Shown here: piece after piece, positions 26,720-34,916 of the stretch | How positions within the stretch are numbered: position 1 is the first letter of the stretch | How the letters are laid out: each line of letters opens with the position of its first letter | Origin: Hymenobacter sp. BT730 | GTDB taxonomy: Bacteria > Bacteroidota > Bacteroidia > Cytophagales > Hymenobacteraceae | Assembly: GCF_030542105.1 (NCBI RefSeq) | Contig: NZ_JAUOFB010000001.1 | Coordinates: 620,001 to 684,000, forward strand | DNA: 64,000 nt | Direction: 5' to 3' | Notes under the pieces: model-generated | What the model was told of the DNA's origin: nothing | Database searches by the model: none | What the model saw: the letters and a program-made list of their open reading frames with translations, nothing else | Made by a program: the position numbers and the translations under genes

Positions 26720-26902
26720 ATGGCTAAAAAAGGAAACCGGGTGCAGGTAATCCTCGAGTGCACCGAGCACAAGAACTCGGGTCAGCCGGGCACCTCGCGC
26801 TACATTACCACCAAGAACCGCAAAAATACTCCTGAGCGCATTGAGCTGAAGAAGTTCAACTCTGTGCTCAAGAAGATGACCGTTCACAAGGAAATCAAGT
26901 AA
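26720..26902 (+). CDS. rpmG: 50S ribosomal protein L33
   Basis: 60 residues: [20 protein letters not shown], then [20 protein letters not shown], the L33 signature. It has a single Cys (ECTEHK) and lacks the second CxxC pair, so it is a zinc-free form. Large-subunit ribosomal protein. It is followed after 7 bases by the DUF4295 gene; a consensus promoter sits directly upstream. Confidence 0.97.
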   Translation: MAKKGNRVQVILECTEHKNSGQPGTSRYITTKNRKNTPERIELKKFNSVLKKMTVHKEIK

Positions 26903-26909
26903 TTGAGCA

Positions 26910-27071
26910 ATGGCTAAGAAAGTAGTAGCAACCCTGAAAACCCCAGGCGGGAAGGATTGGGCTAAAGTGATTCGTGCCGTTAAATCGGAGAAAACTGGTG
27001 CCTATACGTTCCGTGAGGAAATGGTGCCCGTTGATAAAGTGCAGGACTACCTCGCTACTGGCGTTAAGTAA
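26910..27071 (+). CDS. DUF4295 family small basic protein
   Basis: A 53-residue protein starting MAKKVVATLKTPGGKDWAKV and continuing AVKSEKTGAYTFREEMVP. This is the DUF4295 family, nearly always found just after rpmG in Bacteroidota and thought to be ribosome-associated because of size, charge and position; its role is not established. Seven bases separate it from rpmG, so the two are co-transcribed; a terminator follows. Confidence 0.9.
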   Translation: MAKKVVATLKTPGGKDWAKVIRAVKSEKTGAYTFREEMVPVDKVQDYLATGVK

Positions 27072-27106
27072 TCCGGCGCCCCAGTGGCATACCAACCGAA
27101 GTGAAG

Positions 27107-27132
27107 AAGTCCCGCCATCGTGGGACTTTTTT
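27107..27132 (+). terminator. Rho-independent terminator after DUF4295
   Basis: A 9-bp stem with one G-U pair (AAGTCCCGC / GTGGGACTT), CATC loop and a run of six T. It ends the rpmG-DUF4295 transcript before ftsY. Confidence 0.88.
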
Positions 27133-27146
27133 GCGTTGTAGTGCGG

Positions 27147-27237
27147 AGCTCCAGCTTTGCGCCTTTTTAAACAAGCGGCTCGGCGGAAACGTAGGGCGGT
27201 TTGTTTCACCGTAGCACCGCCGCGCGAAGCTGGAGCT
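27147..27237. repeat. Long-spaced inverted repeat upstream of ftsY
   Basis: 16-base arms, AGCTCCAGCTTTGCGC (27147-27162) and GCGCGAAGCTGGAGCT (27222-27237), complementary except for one G-U pair, separated by 59 bases that contain further GGCGG/CCGCC complementarity. It fills the gap between the DUF4295 terminator and the ftsY start. It may be a REP-like dispersed element or the 5' leader structure of ftsY. Confidence 0.6.
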
Positions 27238-27257
27238 TCCCGCAACATCCTGACCGC

Positions 27258-28235
27258 ATGGGACTTTTCGATTTTTTCAAGAAGGACAAGGAAAGCAAGG
27301 AGCAGCAGCAGGCCCTTGATGAAGGCCTGCAGAAGACTAAAACCAACTTCTTTGATCAGCTAAGCAAAGCCGTGGTGGGCAAAGCCACCGTGGACGAAGC
27401 TGTGCTGGATGACCTGGAAACCATGCTGGTGCATGCCGACGTAGGCATCGACACCACCGTGAAGGTCATTGACCGGATTGAGAAGCGCGTAGCCCGCGAC
27501 AAGTACGTGAGCACCTCCGAGTTGGACCGCATCCTGCGCGAGGAGATTGTGGAGCTACTGGACGCCAACAGCGGCGCCACCGGCTCCCGCGCCATTCTGG
27601 ACCGCGCCGATAATCCCGGCCAGCCCTTCGTGATTATGGTGGTGGGCGTGAATGGGGTAGGCAAAACCACCACCATTGGCAAGCTGGCCCACCGTTTCCA
27701 CTCCGCTGGTAAGAAAGTGGTGCTGGGCGCCGCCGACACCTTCCGCGCCGCCGCTGTAGACCAACTCATCATCTGGGGTCAGCGAGTGGGCGTACCGGTT
27801 ATTTCCCACGGCATGAACACCGACCCGGCGTCCGTGGCCTACGATGCCGTGAAGAAAGGTGTGGAAATGGGCGCCGATGTGGTCATTATTGACACCGCCG
27901 GCCGCCTGCACAATAAGGTGAACCTGATGAACGAGCTGACTAAAATCAAGCGCGTGATGCAGAAGGTGATTCCCGATGCGCCCCACGAAGTGCTGCTTGT
28001 ACTGGATGGCAGCACCGGCCAGAATGCCTTCCTGCAAGCCAAGGAATTCACCAAAGCCACTGAGGTAACGGCTCTGGCTATCACTAAGCTCGACGGCACG
28101 GCCAAAGGCGGCGTCGTTATCGGTATCAGTGACCAGCTGAACGTGCCCGTGCGCTATATCGGCGTAGGGGAGAAGATGACGGACCTGCAGTTGTTTGACC
28201 GCCATACCTTCGTTAACTCTCTATTTAAGAAGTAA
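27258..28235 (+). CDS. ftsY: Signal recognition particle receptor FtsY
   Basis: 325 residues: short charged N-terminus (FDFFKKDKESKEQQQ), an N domain, then the SRP GTPase G domain with GVNGVGKTTTIGKLA (P-loop), ADTFRAAAVDQL, DTAGRLHNKVNLMNEL and ITKLDGTAKGG. FtsY docks ribosome-SRP complexes at the membrane for co-translational insertion. It lacks the long acidic A domain of enterobacterial FtsY, as usual in this phylum. The ATG at 27258 is set by homology. It follows rpmG-DUF4295 in the usual Bacteroidota order, but a terminator separates them. Confidence 0.97.
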   Translation: MGLFDFFKKDKESKEQQQALDEGLQKTKTNFFDQLSKAVVGKATVDEAVLDDLETMLVHADVGIDTTVKVIDRIEKRVARDKYVSTSELDRILREEIVELLDANSGATGSRAILDRADNPGQPFVIMVVGVNGVGKTTTIGKLAHRFHSAGKKVVLGAADTFRAAAVDQLIIWGQRVGVPVISHGMNTDPASVAYDAVKKGVEMGADVVIIDTAGRLHNKVNLMNELTKIKRVMQKVIPDAPHEVLLVLDGSTGQNAFLQAKEFTKATEVTALAITKLDGTAKGGVVIGISDQLNVPVRYIGVGEKMTDLQLFDRHTFVNSLFKK

Positions 28236-28279
28236 AGCTCCCTACCTGGCTAATGCCAAGGTGGTCATTGAGTTAAACA

Positions 28280-28322
28280 AAAAAGAGCTTCCCGAACGAC
28301 AACGTTTGGGAGGCTCTTTTTT
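28280..28322 (+). terminator. Rho-independent terminator after ftsY
   Basis: A 19-bp stem with two G-U pairs (AAAAAGAGCTTCCCGAACG / CGTTTGGGAGGCTCTTTTT), ACAA loop, T tail. Confidence 0.88.
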
Positions 28323-28371
28323 TATATCAAGGCAGGCAACGATTAGCTACCTTAAGGGCATCTCAGCCCAT

Positions 28372-29520
28372 ATGCAGCTCGTTTCTACCCTTCCTTCCGC
28401 TGAACCGGGCACCACTGCCCGCCTCGACCCTTTTCTAAGCCAGAAGCTCCGCTTTTGGTCTTTGGTGGCCATGGTGCTGCTGGTGTATGTGCACGGCTAT
28501 AACCTGCACCCGCGCTACCTCCAGCCCTGGACACCGGTGGACGAGCCGCTTTCTGTGGGCTCCTGGCTGCAGTATTTCCTGGCCAACGGGCTGCTGCGCT
28601 TCCGCATTCCCATTCTGTTTGCCATTTCCGGCTACCTGTTTGCCCACCACGATGCTGCTACGCCACACAAGGAACGGGTGAAAAAGCGCCTGCGCACATT
28701 GCTGGTTCCTTATCTGCTGTGGAGTGCTATTGGCTTGGGTATGACGTGGGCGATGGAGCAGCACCCTTATACCCGGCAGCTGGTGCTGGATGCCGCCCTG
28801 AGTATTTTCGGCCCACAGAATCCCTTGGTGAGCGGTTATAGTCCTGGCCAGCTGCTGTTGCGCTGGCTGCTGCTGCCGGTGCCATTTCAACTGTGGTTTT
28901 TGCGCAGCCTGCTGGTATATAACCTGGCTTACCCCTGGCTGCGCAAAGCATTAGAGCGCGGCCCGAAAATTTATTTTGCGGTGGCTGGCTTGCTTTGGCT
29001 GCTGGATATAGGCGTGCCGCCGCTGTTTGAAGGAACTGGTCTGCTGTTCTTCGCGCTGGGCGTATGGCTGCGCAAGCGCGAAGTGAATATGCTGACGCCG
29101 CCCCACTGGTTGCGGTTGGGCCTGTTGGCGGCTGCTTGGCTGGGCATTGTTTCCCTGAAGACCTGGCTGGCCTTTTACCTGCAACAGCCACCATTCTTTC
29201 CCATGCTGTTGCTGCACAAAACCGCGGAGGCGCTGGGTGTGCTCGTTATGTGGTTTGGGGCTGATGGACTGGTGCGCGCGGCTATGCGGCAGCGCTGGTT
29301 TGTGTGGCTCACGGCCTTCTCCTTTATGATTTATGCCTTGCACGTGCCGCTGGTAAACTACGCTACCGAAGCGGCGTTGCGCCTATGGCCCCAGCAGAAC
29401 CTGCTGGTCTTCCTATTTCTGCCGCTGGCCATTGTGCTGGTAGCTATCCTGTTGGGTGCTGTGCTACGCCGCATCCTGCCTGGGGTGTACGGCCTGCTCA
29501 CGGGCGGCCGGGGTCTGTAG
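28372..29520 (+). CDS. Acyltransferase 3 (OafA/YrhL-like) membrane protein
   Basis: A 382-residue integral membrane protein with about ten hydrophobic segments. KLRFWSLVAMVLLVYVHGYNL contains the His at the usual catalytic position of acyltransferase 3 proteins, followed by RFRIPILFAISGYLFA and KRLRTLLVPYLLWS, both family landmarks. Such enzymes add acetyl or other acyl groups to exported sugars or lipids. The target is unknown; there is no polysaccharide cluster around it. The ATG at 28372 lies after the ftsY terminator, so the earlier open frame is not translated. It interrupts the usual ftsY-rimO order. Confidence 0.87.
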   Translation: MQLVSTLPSAEPGTTARLDPFLSQKLRFWSLVAMVLLVYVHGYNLHPRYLQPWTPVDEPLSVGSWLQYFLANGLLRFRIPILFAISGYLFAHHDAATPHKERVKKRLRTLLVPYLLWSAIGLGMTWAMEQHPYTRQLVLDAALSIFGPQNPLVSGYSPGQLLLRWLLLPVPFQLWFLRSLLVYNLAYPWLRKALERGPKIYFAVAGLLWLLDIGVPPLFEGTGLLFFALGVWLRKREVNMLTPPHWLRLGLLAAAWLGIVSLKTWLAFYLQQPPFFPMLLLHKTAEALGVLVMWFGADGLVRAAMRQRWFVWLTAFSFMIYALHVPLVNYATEAALRLWPQQNLLVFLFLPLAIVLVAILLGAVLRRILPGVYGLLTGGRGL

Positions 29521-29656
29521 GGAAGCCCTTCTAATTTTCTTTATAGCTCCCAAATTGCTTATAGAAGGAAGCCACGGTTGGTGCGTGTAGAGATACCCGA
29601 TAGGCCTCTTCCCAGCAAAGGAACGTTCACAGTAGGAAAAGGCGTTGCCTCGTTCG

Positions 29657-29664
29657 TACCTTTG
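29657..29664 (+). promoter_or_regulatory. -7 promoter box upstream of rimO
   Basis: Perfect TACCTTTG, 82 bases before the rimO ATG. No TTTG at the expected -33 position, so only the -7 half is supported. Confidence 0.45.
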
Positions 29665-29746
29665 CGGTCCAATTTTCGCCGCGAGCCCAAACCGGCAACC
29701 TTCTCAGGCAGAAGAAATTGCCCACCGGCTCGTTTATACCATTTGC

Positions 29747-31063
29747 ATGAAAGTCAGAAGCCAGCAGGCCAATAAAGTCAACGTTATTACCCTCGGTTGC
29801 TCTAAAAACGTTGTCGACTCGGAAGTACTGATGGGCCAATTGCGCGCCAACCAGTTTGAGGTAACGCACGAAGCCGATAAGAGCGACGCCAACATCGTTA
29901 TCATCAATACCTGTGGCTTCATTGATAACGCCAAGCAGGAAAGCATTGACACCATCCTGCGCTACGCCGACGAAAAAGAGGCCGGCAAGCTGGAAAAGCT
30001 CTACGTAACCGGCTGCCTTTCGCAGCGCTACAAGGACGACCTCGAAGCTGAGATTCCGCAAGTAGATGCTTATTTCGGTACCTTGGAATTGCCCCAGCTG
30101 TTGAAAACCTTGGAGGCCGACTACATGCACGAGCTGGTAGGCGAGCGGCTGCTGACTACGCCCAAGCACTACGCCTACTTCAAAATTGCGGAAGGCTGCA
30201 ACCGGCCCTGCTCGTTCTGCGCCATCCCGCTGATGCGCGGCAAGCACGTAGACCGTCCCATTGAAGACTTGGTGAAGGAAGCCCAGCGCCTGGCCAGCAT
30301 GGGCACCAAGGAGCTGATCCTCATTGCCCAGGACCTGACCTACTACGGCCTGCAGCACTACGGCGAGCGGAAGCTGGCCGACCTGCTCCGCAACCTCTCC
30401 GACGTGAACGGCATCGACTGGATCCGGATGCAGTATGCCTACCCTTCGCAGTTCCCGTTGGATGCGCTGGACGTGATGAACGAGCGTAGCAACATCTGCA
30501 AGTACCTGGATATGCCGCTGCAGCATATCTCGGATAACATGCTGAAAACCATGCGCCGCGGAATCAGCAAGCGTCGCACGGTGGAGTTGGTGGATACCAT
30601 TCGGCAGCGCGTGCCGGGCATTGCCCTGCGTACCACCCTTATTGCCGGCCACCCCGGCGAGACACAGCAGGACTTCGAAGACCTCTACAACTTTGTAGAA
30701 GAAACCCGCTTCGACCGGCTGGGCATCTTCACCTACTCGCACGAGGACAACACGCATTCCTACACCCTGGAAGACAACGTGCCCGCCGACGTAAAGCAGG
30801 ACCGCGCCGACCAGATTATGGAGCTGCAGCAGGGCATTTCCATGGAGCTGAACGAGCAGAAAGTAGGGCAGACCTACAAAGTGCTGTTCGACCGGAAAGA
30901 GAGTGGCTACTTCGTGGGCCGCACCGAGTTCGACTCGCCGGAAGTAGACAACGAAGTGCTGGTGCCCGCCAACATAGACACCCACGTTCGCCTCGGCGAC
31001 TTTGCCACCGTGAAAATTAACGAAGCCTCCGACTTCGACCTCTACGGCGAACTGGTGCGCTAG
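29747..31063 (+). CDS. rimO: Ribosomal protein uS12 methylthiotransferase RimO
   Basis: 438 residues, a radical-SAM methylthiotransferase that modifies an Asp of ribosomal protein S12. The UPF0004 domain holds the three auxiliary-cluster cysteines (LGCSKNVVDSE, NTCGFIDNA, TGCLSQRY). The radical-SAM core has GCNRPCSFCAIPLMRGKH (CxxxCxxC), and a TRAM domain follows at about 370-438. The ATG at 29747 is chosen because homology starts with NKVNVITLGCSKN just after it. It belongs to the rpmB-rpmG-ftsY-rimO neighbourhood. Confidence 0.96.
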   Translation: MKVRSQQANKVNVITLGCSKNVVDSEVLMGQLRANQFEVTHEADKSDANIVIINTCGFIDNAKQESIDTILRYADEKEAGKLEKLYVTGCLSQRYKDDLEAEIPQVDAYFGTLELPQLLKTLEADYMHELVGERLLTTPKHYAYFKIAEGCNRPCSFCAIPLMRGKHVDRPIEDLVKEAQRLASMGTKELILIAQDLTYYGLQHYGERKLADLLRNLSDVNGIDWIRMQYAYPSQFPLDALDVMNERSNICKYLDMPLQHISDNMLKTMRRGISKRRTVELVDTIRQRVPGIALRTTLIAGHPGETQQDFEDLYNFVEETRFDRLGIFTYSHEDNTHSYTLEDNVPADVKQDRADQIMELQQGISMELNEQKVGQTYKVLFDRKESGYFVGRTEFDSPEVDNEVLVPANIDTHVRLGDFATVKINEASDFDLYGELVR

Positions 31064-31082
31064 AGGTTTTAGAGAAAAAAGC

Positions 31083-31172
31083 CGTCATGCTGAGCTTGTC
31101 GAAGCATCTCTACTGCAGTAGTAATTCAGGCTACTTTTGCGGTAGAGATGCTTCGACAAGCTCAGCATGACG
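31083..31172. repeat. REP-like palindrome with 31-bp arms
   Basis: Perfect inverted repeat: arms 31083-31113 and 31142-31172 (outer part CGTCATGCTGAGCTTGTCGA), separated by a 28-base loop. It lies 20 bases after the rimO stop and 29 bases before the next start. The sequence resembles GTCATGCTGAGC...GCATC palindromes that I recall as dispersed intergenic repeats in Hymenobacter and other Bacteroidota. Only one full copy is in this window. Confidence 0.8.
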
Positions 31173-31200
31173 TTTTATAATAGTTCATCAGGTTATTGGC

Positions 31201-32013
31201 ATGAAAGCGCAGATCAACAAGCGGGAGGTAGAGTATCGGATTGAAGGCGAAACCGGCCCCCAGCAGGAGCAGGTATTGCTGGCCGATGCGGTTGATCTGA
31301 CGGCCGGTACCGCTTGGGCTGCGCAGGGCTATACTGTAGCCCCATTTCTTTCTACTGCTGAGCAGCGTCAATTGCAGCTGGGGCTGGAAGCATTAGTGCG
31401 CGAGGCGCTTACTAACGCCGGCCAGCTAGTAGCGACAGATTTTCCTGTCAACCAATATCATCAGATAGTCAGTGACGACCGGGAACTGCATCTGGCTGTC
31501 ATCAACCAAACCAAAGAATACCGGCAGGAGTGCCTGCCGGTGTCGGCGGCTTTGCTGGAAGCGCGGGTATCGGAGCTGTGCGGGCGGCCGGTGCGGGCAC
31601 TGAACCCCTGGGACGGGGAGCGGTTTTTTCATCTGCGGATTGTACGGCCCAACCGCGCCGACAACAACCCCCTACACCGCGACGTGTGGCTCCCGGATTA
31701 CCGGGACTGCCTCAACATTTACGTGCCCGTAACGGGCAGCACCCCGGATTCCTCCCTGACGCTGGTTCCCGGCAGCCACTGGTGGCCGGAAAACCGCACG
31801 GAGCGTACGCGGGGTGGGGCCGTTTACAACGGCGTTTCCTTCACCGTGCCGGCTGTAACGGCTGCCGCCGAGCCCTTGGAAATCATTCGGCCCAACCCCG
31901 GCCCGGATGAGGTGCTGCTGTTCTCGCCTTACTTACTACACGGCGGGGCCGTGAACCTGAATCCGGACGAAACGCGCATTTCGCTGGAAATGCGGTTTTG
32001 GTCGACGGAATAA
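31201..32013 (+). CDS. Phytanoyl-CoA dioxygenase-like Fe(II)/2-oxoglutarate oxygenase
   Basis: A 270-residue cytosolic protein. The double-stranded beta-helix shows NPLHRDVWLPDY (HxD iron ligands), YVPVTGSTPDSSLTLVPGSH, and LLHGGAVNLNPDETRISLEMRFW (distal His and the Arg that holds 2-oxoglutarate). This is the PhyH-like group, whose members hydroxylate lipids or small molecules or act in sugar and secondary metabolism; the substrate here is unknown. The REP-like palindrome is directly upstream, and bshC follows after about 100 bases. Confidence 0.82.
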   Translation: MKAQINKREVEYRIEGETGPQQEQVLLADAVDLTAGTAWAAQGYTVAPFLSTAEQRQLQLGLEALVREALTNAGQLVATDFPVNQYHQIVSDDRELHLAVINQTKEYRQECLPVSAALLEARVSELCGRPVRALNPWDGERFFHLRIVRPNRADNNPLHRDVWLPDYRDCLNIYVPVTGSTPDSSLTLVPGSHWWPENRTERTRGGAVYNGVSFTVPAVTAAAEPLEIIRPNPGPDEVLLFSPYLLHGGAVNLNPDETRISLEMRFWSTE

Positions 32014-32116
32014 ACTGCCTGACCAAGAGCGTATTGGCGTGGAAAAAGCGGCGGGTCGAAAATTGCCAGTTACTTTGTAGCGGCTGGCTGGTTATAGCCG
32101 AATATTTTCTCTGCGT

Positions 32117-33709
32117 ATGTCTGTTACGACCCTTAGTTACGCCAATACCGGCGCGTTTTCTCCCCTGCTGACCGATTACCTGGCGCATCACGAAGCCCTG
32201 ACGCCATTTTATAACCGCTTCCCGCAGCTGGATGAATTTGCTGCTCAAATAGAAGAAAAGCGCGCTTCTTATACCCCCGAAGCCCGCCAGCGCCTGGTAG
32301 CAGCCCTGCGCGAACAGTACGCCACGCTGCCGACTGTGCACCCAGCCGTGCAGGCAAATATTGACCTGCTGGAAAAAGAAACCACGTTCACCATCACCAC
32401 CGGTCATCAGCTCAACCTGCTCACCGGGCCGCTGTATTTCATCTACAAGATTGTAACGGCCGTGAAGCTGGCCCGCCAGCTGAAGGAAAAGTTTCCGCAG
32501 TACGATTTCGTGCCGATGTACTGGATGGCCACCGAAGACCACGATTTTGCCGAAATCAACCACATCAACCTGTTCGGCAAGAAGTACGAGTGGAATGCCG
32601 CCGAAACCGGTGGCCCAGTAGGTCGCCTGCCCTTGGCCGGGTTGCAGGAGGAAGTGCTCAGTCAACTGCCGGCCGATGTACCAGCTGCCTTCCGTGATGC
32701 TTATGAGCAGTCGGGTAACCTGGCGGAAGCCACGCGCCGCCTGACGCACGCCCTGTTTGGGGAGTTGGGCTTGGTGAGCATTGATGGAGATATGCCCGCA
32801 TTAAAGCAGGCCCTGGTGCCGGTGCTGGAAAAGGAAATTCGGGAACAGGCTTCTAACCGGGCGGTGCAGGCGGCCAATGCCCAGCTGGAAGCCGCTGGCT
32901 ACAAACCCCAGATATATTCGCGGCCGCTGAACCTGTTTTTTCTGACCGATACGGGCAAGCGGGAGCGGCTGGAGTACGATGCCGCCCAGGACTGCGTTCA
33001 GATTACGGTGCGCAACACGGGCCGCTGTCATAGTCAGCAGGAACTGCTCGAGCTAGCCCGGCAGCACCCGGAGCACTTCAGCCCCAACGTGGTGCTGCGG
33101 CCCCTATACCAGGAATTACTGCTGCCCAACCTCTGCTACATTGGCGGCGGGGCTGAAGTGGCTTACTGGTTTCAGCTGAAAGGCATATTTGAGGAGAACA
33201 ACGTGCCGTTTCCCATTCTGCTGCTCCGCAACTCCGCGCAGTACATTGGCAAGGCCAACGCAGGCAAGCTCCGCAAACTGGGCCTCACCGCTACCGATAT
33301 TTTCCGGCCGCTGCCTGAACTGAAAAAGCAGGTAGGTGCTACCCTGGGGCAGGAAGAAGTAAGCCTGAAAGAACAGCAGGAGCAACTGGCAGCCGCTTTT
33401 AAGTCCGTTGCCGATCTGGCCCAACGCCTTGACCCCACGCTGGTGCGCACGGTGGCGGCCGAGCAGCAGAAGGTATCAGGTATTGTAACCGGACTGGAAA
33501 AGCGCCTGAGCAAAGCCGCCGAGGCCAAGCACGAAACTGCCTATAGCCAGCTGGCGGCGCTAAAGGAAAAGCTGATGCCTAACGGGCACCTGCAGGAACG
33601 GGAAGACAATGTGCTCAGCATCCTGATCAATAACCCGGGCTTTATTCAGCAACTCTTGGAGGCCTTTGATCCGCTGGCCCTGGAGTTCACGGTGATTGAG
33701 GAAGAGTAA
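32117..33709 (+). CDS. bshC: Bacillithiol biosynthesis cysteine-adding enzyme BshC
   Basis: 530 residues, the usual BshC length. Recognised by TTGHQLNLLTGPLYFIYK, MYWMATEDHDFAEINH, LGLTATDIFRP and a coiled coil at about 385-460 (EEVSLKEQQEQLAAAFKSV). BshC adds cysteine to glucosaminyl-malate, the last step of bacillithiol, the low-molecular-weight thiol of many Bacteroidota and Firmicutes. bshA and bshB are not in the window. The next gene starts 6 bases after the stop, so the pair is probably co-transcribed. Confidence 0.95.
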   Translation: MSVTTLSYANTGAFSPLLTDYLAHHEALTPFYNRFPQLDEFAAQIEEKRASYTPEARQRLVAALREQYATLPTVHPAVQANIDLLEKETTFTITTGHQLNLLTGPLYFIYKIVTAVKLARQLKEKFPQYDFVPMYWMATEDHDFAEINHINLFGKKYEWNAAETGGPVGRLPLAGLQEEVLSQLPADVPAAFRDAYEQSGNLAEATRRLTHALFGELGLVSIDGDMPALKQALVPVLEKEIREQASNRAVQAANAQLEAAGYKPQIYSRPLNLFFLTDTGKRERLEYDAAQDCVQITVRNTGRCHSQQELLELARQHPEHFSPNVVLRPLYQELLLPNLCYIGGGAEVAYWFQLKGIFEENNVPFPILLLRNSAQYIGKANAGKLRKLGLTATDIFRPLPELKKQVGATLGQEEVSLKEQQEQLAAAFKSVADLAQRLDPTLVRTVAAEQQKVSGIVTGLEKRLSKAAEAKHETAYSQLAALKEKLMPNGHLQEREDNVLSILINNPGFIQQLLEAFDPLALEFTVIEEE

Positions 33710-33715
33710 AAGCGT

Positions 33716-34294
33716 ATGCTGAAAGCTGACCTGCGCCGCCTGATGCTGGAACGCCGCCGCGCCCTGCCGGAAGCGGAAGTGCAGCGGCGCAGCCTGGCTC
33801 TGCGGGAGCAGTTGGTTCAGCATTTCTCGCTTACCGACTGGCGCTGGCTGCATTTGTTTCTGCCCATTCCCCATCACCAGGAACCTGATACCTGGGAGAT
33901 TGTCAACTGGATTTGGGAACACCAGCTGCCGGTGAGCCTGGCCGTGAGCGTAGTGCAGCCTGATGGCTTGAACCTGCTGCATTATGAGCTGGCACCCGAT
34001 ACCATGTTGCGTACCAACCGCTGGGGTATTCCGGAGCCCGTAAATGCCCCGGAAGTACACCCTCAGGAGTTAGATGCGGTGCTGGTGCCCTTGCTGGCCT
34101 TCGATCAGCAGGGGCACCGCGTGGGCTACGGCAAAGGCTTCTACGACCGGTTTCTGCAGCAGTGCCGTCCCGATGCCTTGCGTATTGGCGTCAGCCTGGA
34201 GCCTCCCGTGGAAAAGATTACGGACAGCTGGGGAGGAGACGTTACGCTAAACGCCTGCATCACGCCGGAGCAGGTGTGGCATTTCAATAGCTAA
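33716..34294 (+). CDS. 5-formyltetrahydrofolate cyclo-ligase
   Basis: 192 residues. KADLRRLMLERRRALP at the start and VPLLAFDQQGHRVGYGKGFYDRFL near residue 125 are the MTHFS signature. It uses ATP to convert 5-formyl-THF to 5,10-methenyl-THF, returning folate stored as 5-formyl-THF to the one-carbon pool. Starts 6 bases after bshC. The pairing of a folate repair enzyme with bacillithiol synthesis may be only transcriptional convenience. Confidence 0.94.
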   Translation: MLKADLRRLMLERRRALPEAEVQRRSLALREQLVQHFSLTDWRWLHLFLPIPHHQEPDTWEIVNWIWEHQLPVSLAVSVVQPDGLNLLHYELAPDTMLRTNRWGIPEPVNAPEVHPQELDAVLVPLLAFDQQGHRVGYGKGFYDRFLQQCRPDALRIGVSLEPPVEKITDSWGGDVTLNACITPEQVWHFNS

Positions 34295-34397
34295 GTGAAG
34301 CACCCTAAAAATAAAAGCGCAAACCAGTTGGCTGCCTGAACAATAACCAGGAAAAGTGGGGCGTTGGCCGGAGACAACCTCTAACCATTCCACCATC

Positions 34398-34916
34398 ATG
34401 GCCGAAATCCAAGCTGCTCCCGCTGCCCGTAGTGGCAAACCCCGCGTGAAGAAGAATGCCTTCCGTCTCGATATGACCCCGATGGTGGACTTGGCCTTCC
34501 TGCTGCTCACATTCTTCATGCTCACCACCACCTTCAACAAGCCCACGGTGATGCAACTCCATATGCCGGTAAAAGGCAAGGAAACGCCCCTCCAACAAAG
34601 CCGGGTAATGACGCTGATTCTGGATAAGAGCAGCCGGGTGCACTACTTTTTCGGCCTGAATTCAGAAGCCGACCCAACCGTAGCAAAAACCAAGCTGCAT
34701 ACCACTGACTTTGGGGCTAAAGGACTGCGGCAAGCGCTGCTCCTACGGCAGCAGCAAGACCCCGCTACGGTGGTTCTGATTAAAACCACGCCGGAGGCCA
34801 AATACCGGGATATGGTGGACGCCCTCGATGAGATGAATATCACCGATCAGCAGAAATATGCCTTGGTAGACCTGAGCGCCGCCGACCAGGCCCTGCTTAA
34901 GCGAAACGGCTTTTAG
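34398..34916 (+). CDS. ExbD/TolR-like biopolymer transport protein (orphan)
   Basis: A 172-residue inner-membrane protein. Basic N-terminus (RSGKPRVKKNAFRLD), then MTPMVDLAFLLLTFFMLTT, the single helix with the proton-conducting Asp, then a periplasmic domain of about 120 residues. It should work with an ExbB and a TonB to energise outer-membrane receptors, but no exbB or full tonB is adjacent, which is unusual. The ATG at 34398 is the natural start. Its last four bases overlap the end of the convergent GDYXXLXY gene. Confidence 0.88.
   Translation: MAEIQAAPAARSGKPRVKKNAFRLDMTPMVDLAFLLLTFFMLTTTFNKPTVMQLHMPVKGKETPLQQSRVMTLILDKSSRVHYFFGLNSEADPTVAKTKLHTTDFGAKGLRQALLLRQQQDPATVVLIKTTPEAKYRDMVDALDEMNITDQQKYALVDLSAADQALLKRNGF

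Noticed and set aside
29627..30985. 452-codon minus-strand reading frame opposite rimO
   Set aside because: Complete shadow of a conserved gene; no motif, and it would begin and end without regulatory signals.
31083..31172. Interpretation of the long palindrome as the rimO terminator only
   Set aside because: It has a 28-nt loop and no T run typical of the other terminators here, and its sequence looks like a dispersed repeat; a terminating effect is possible but does not explain the sequence.
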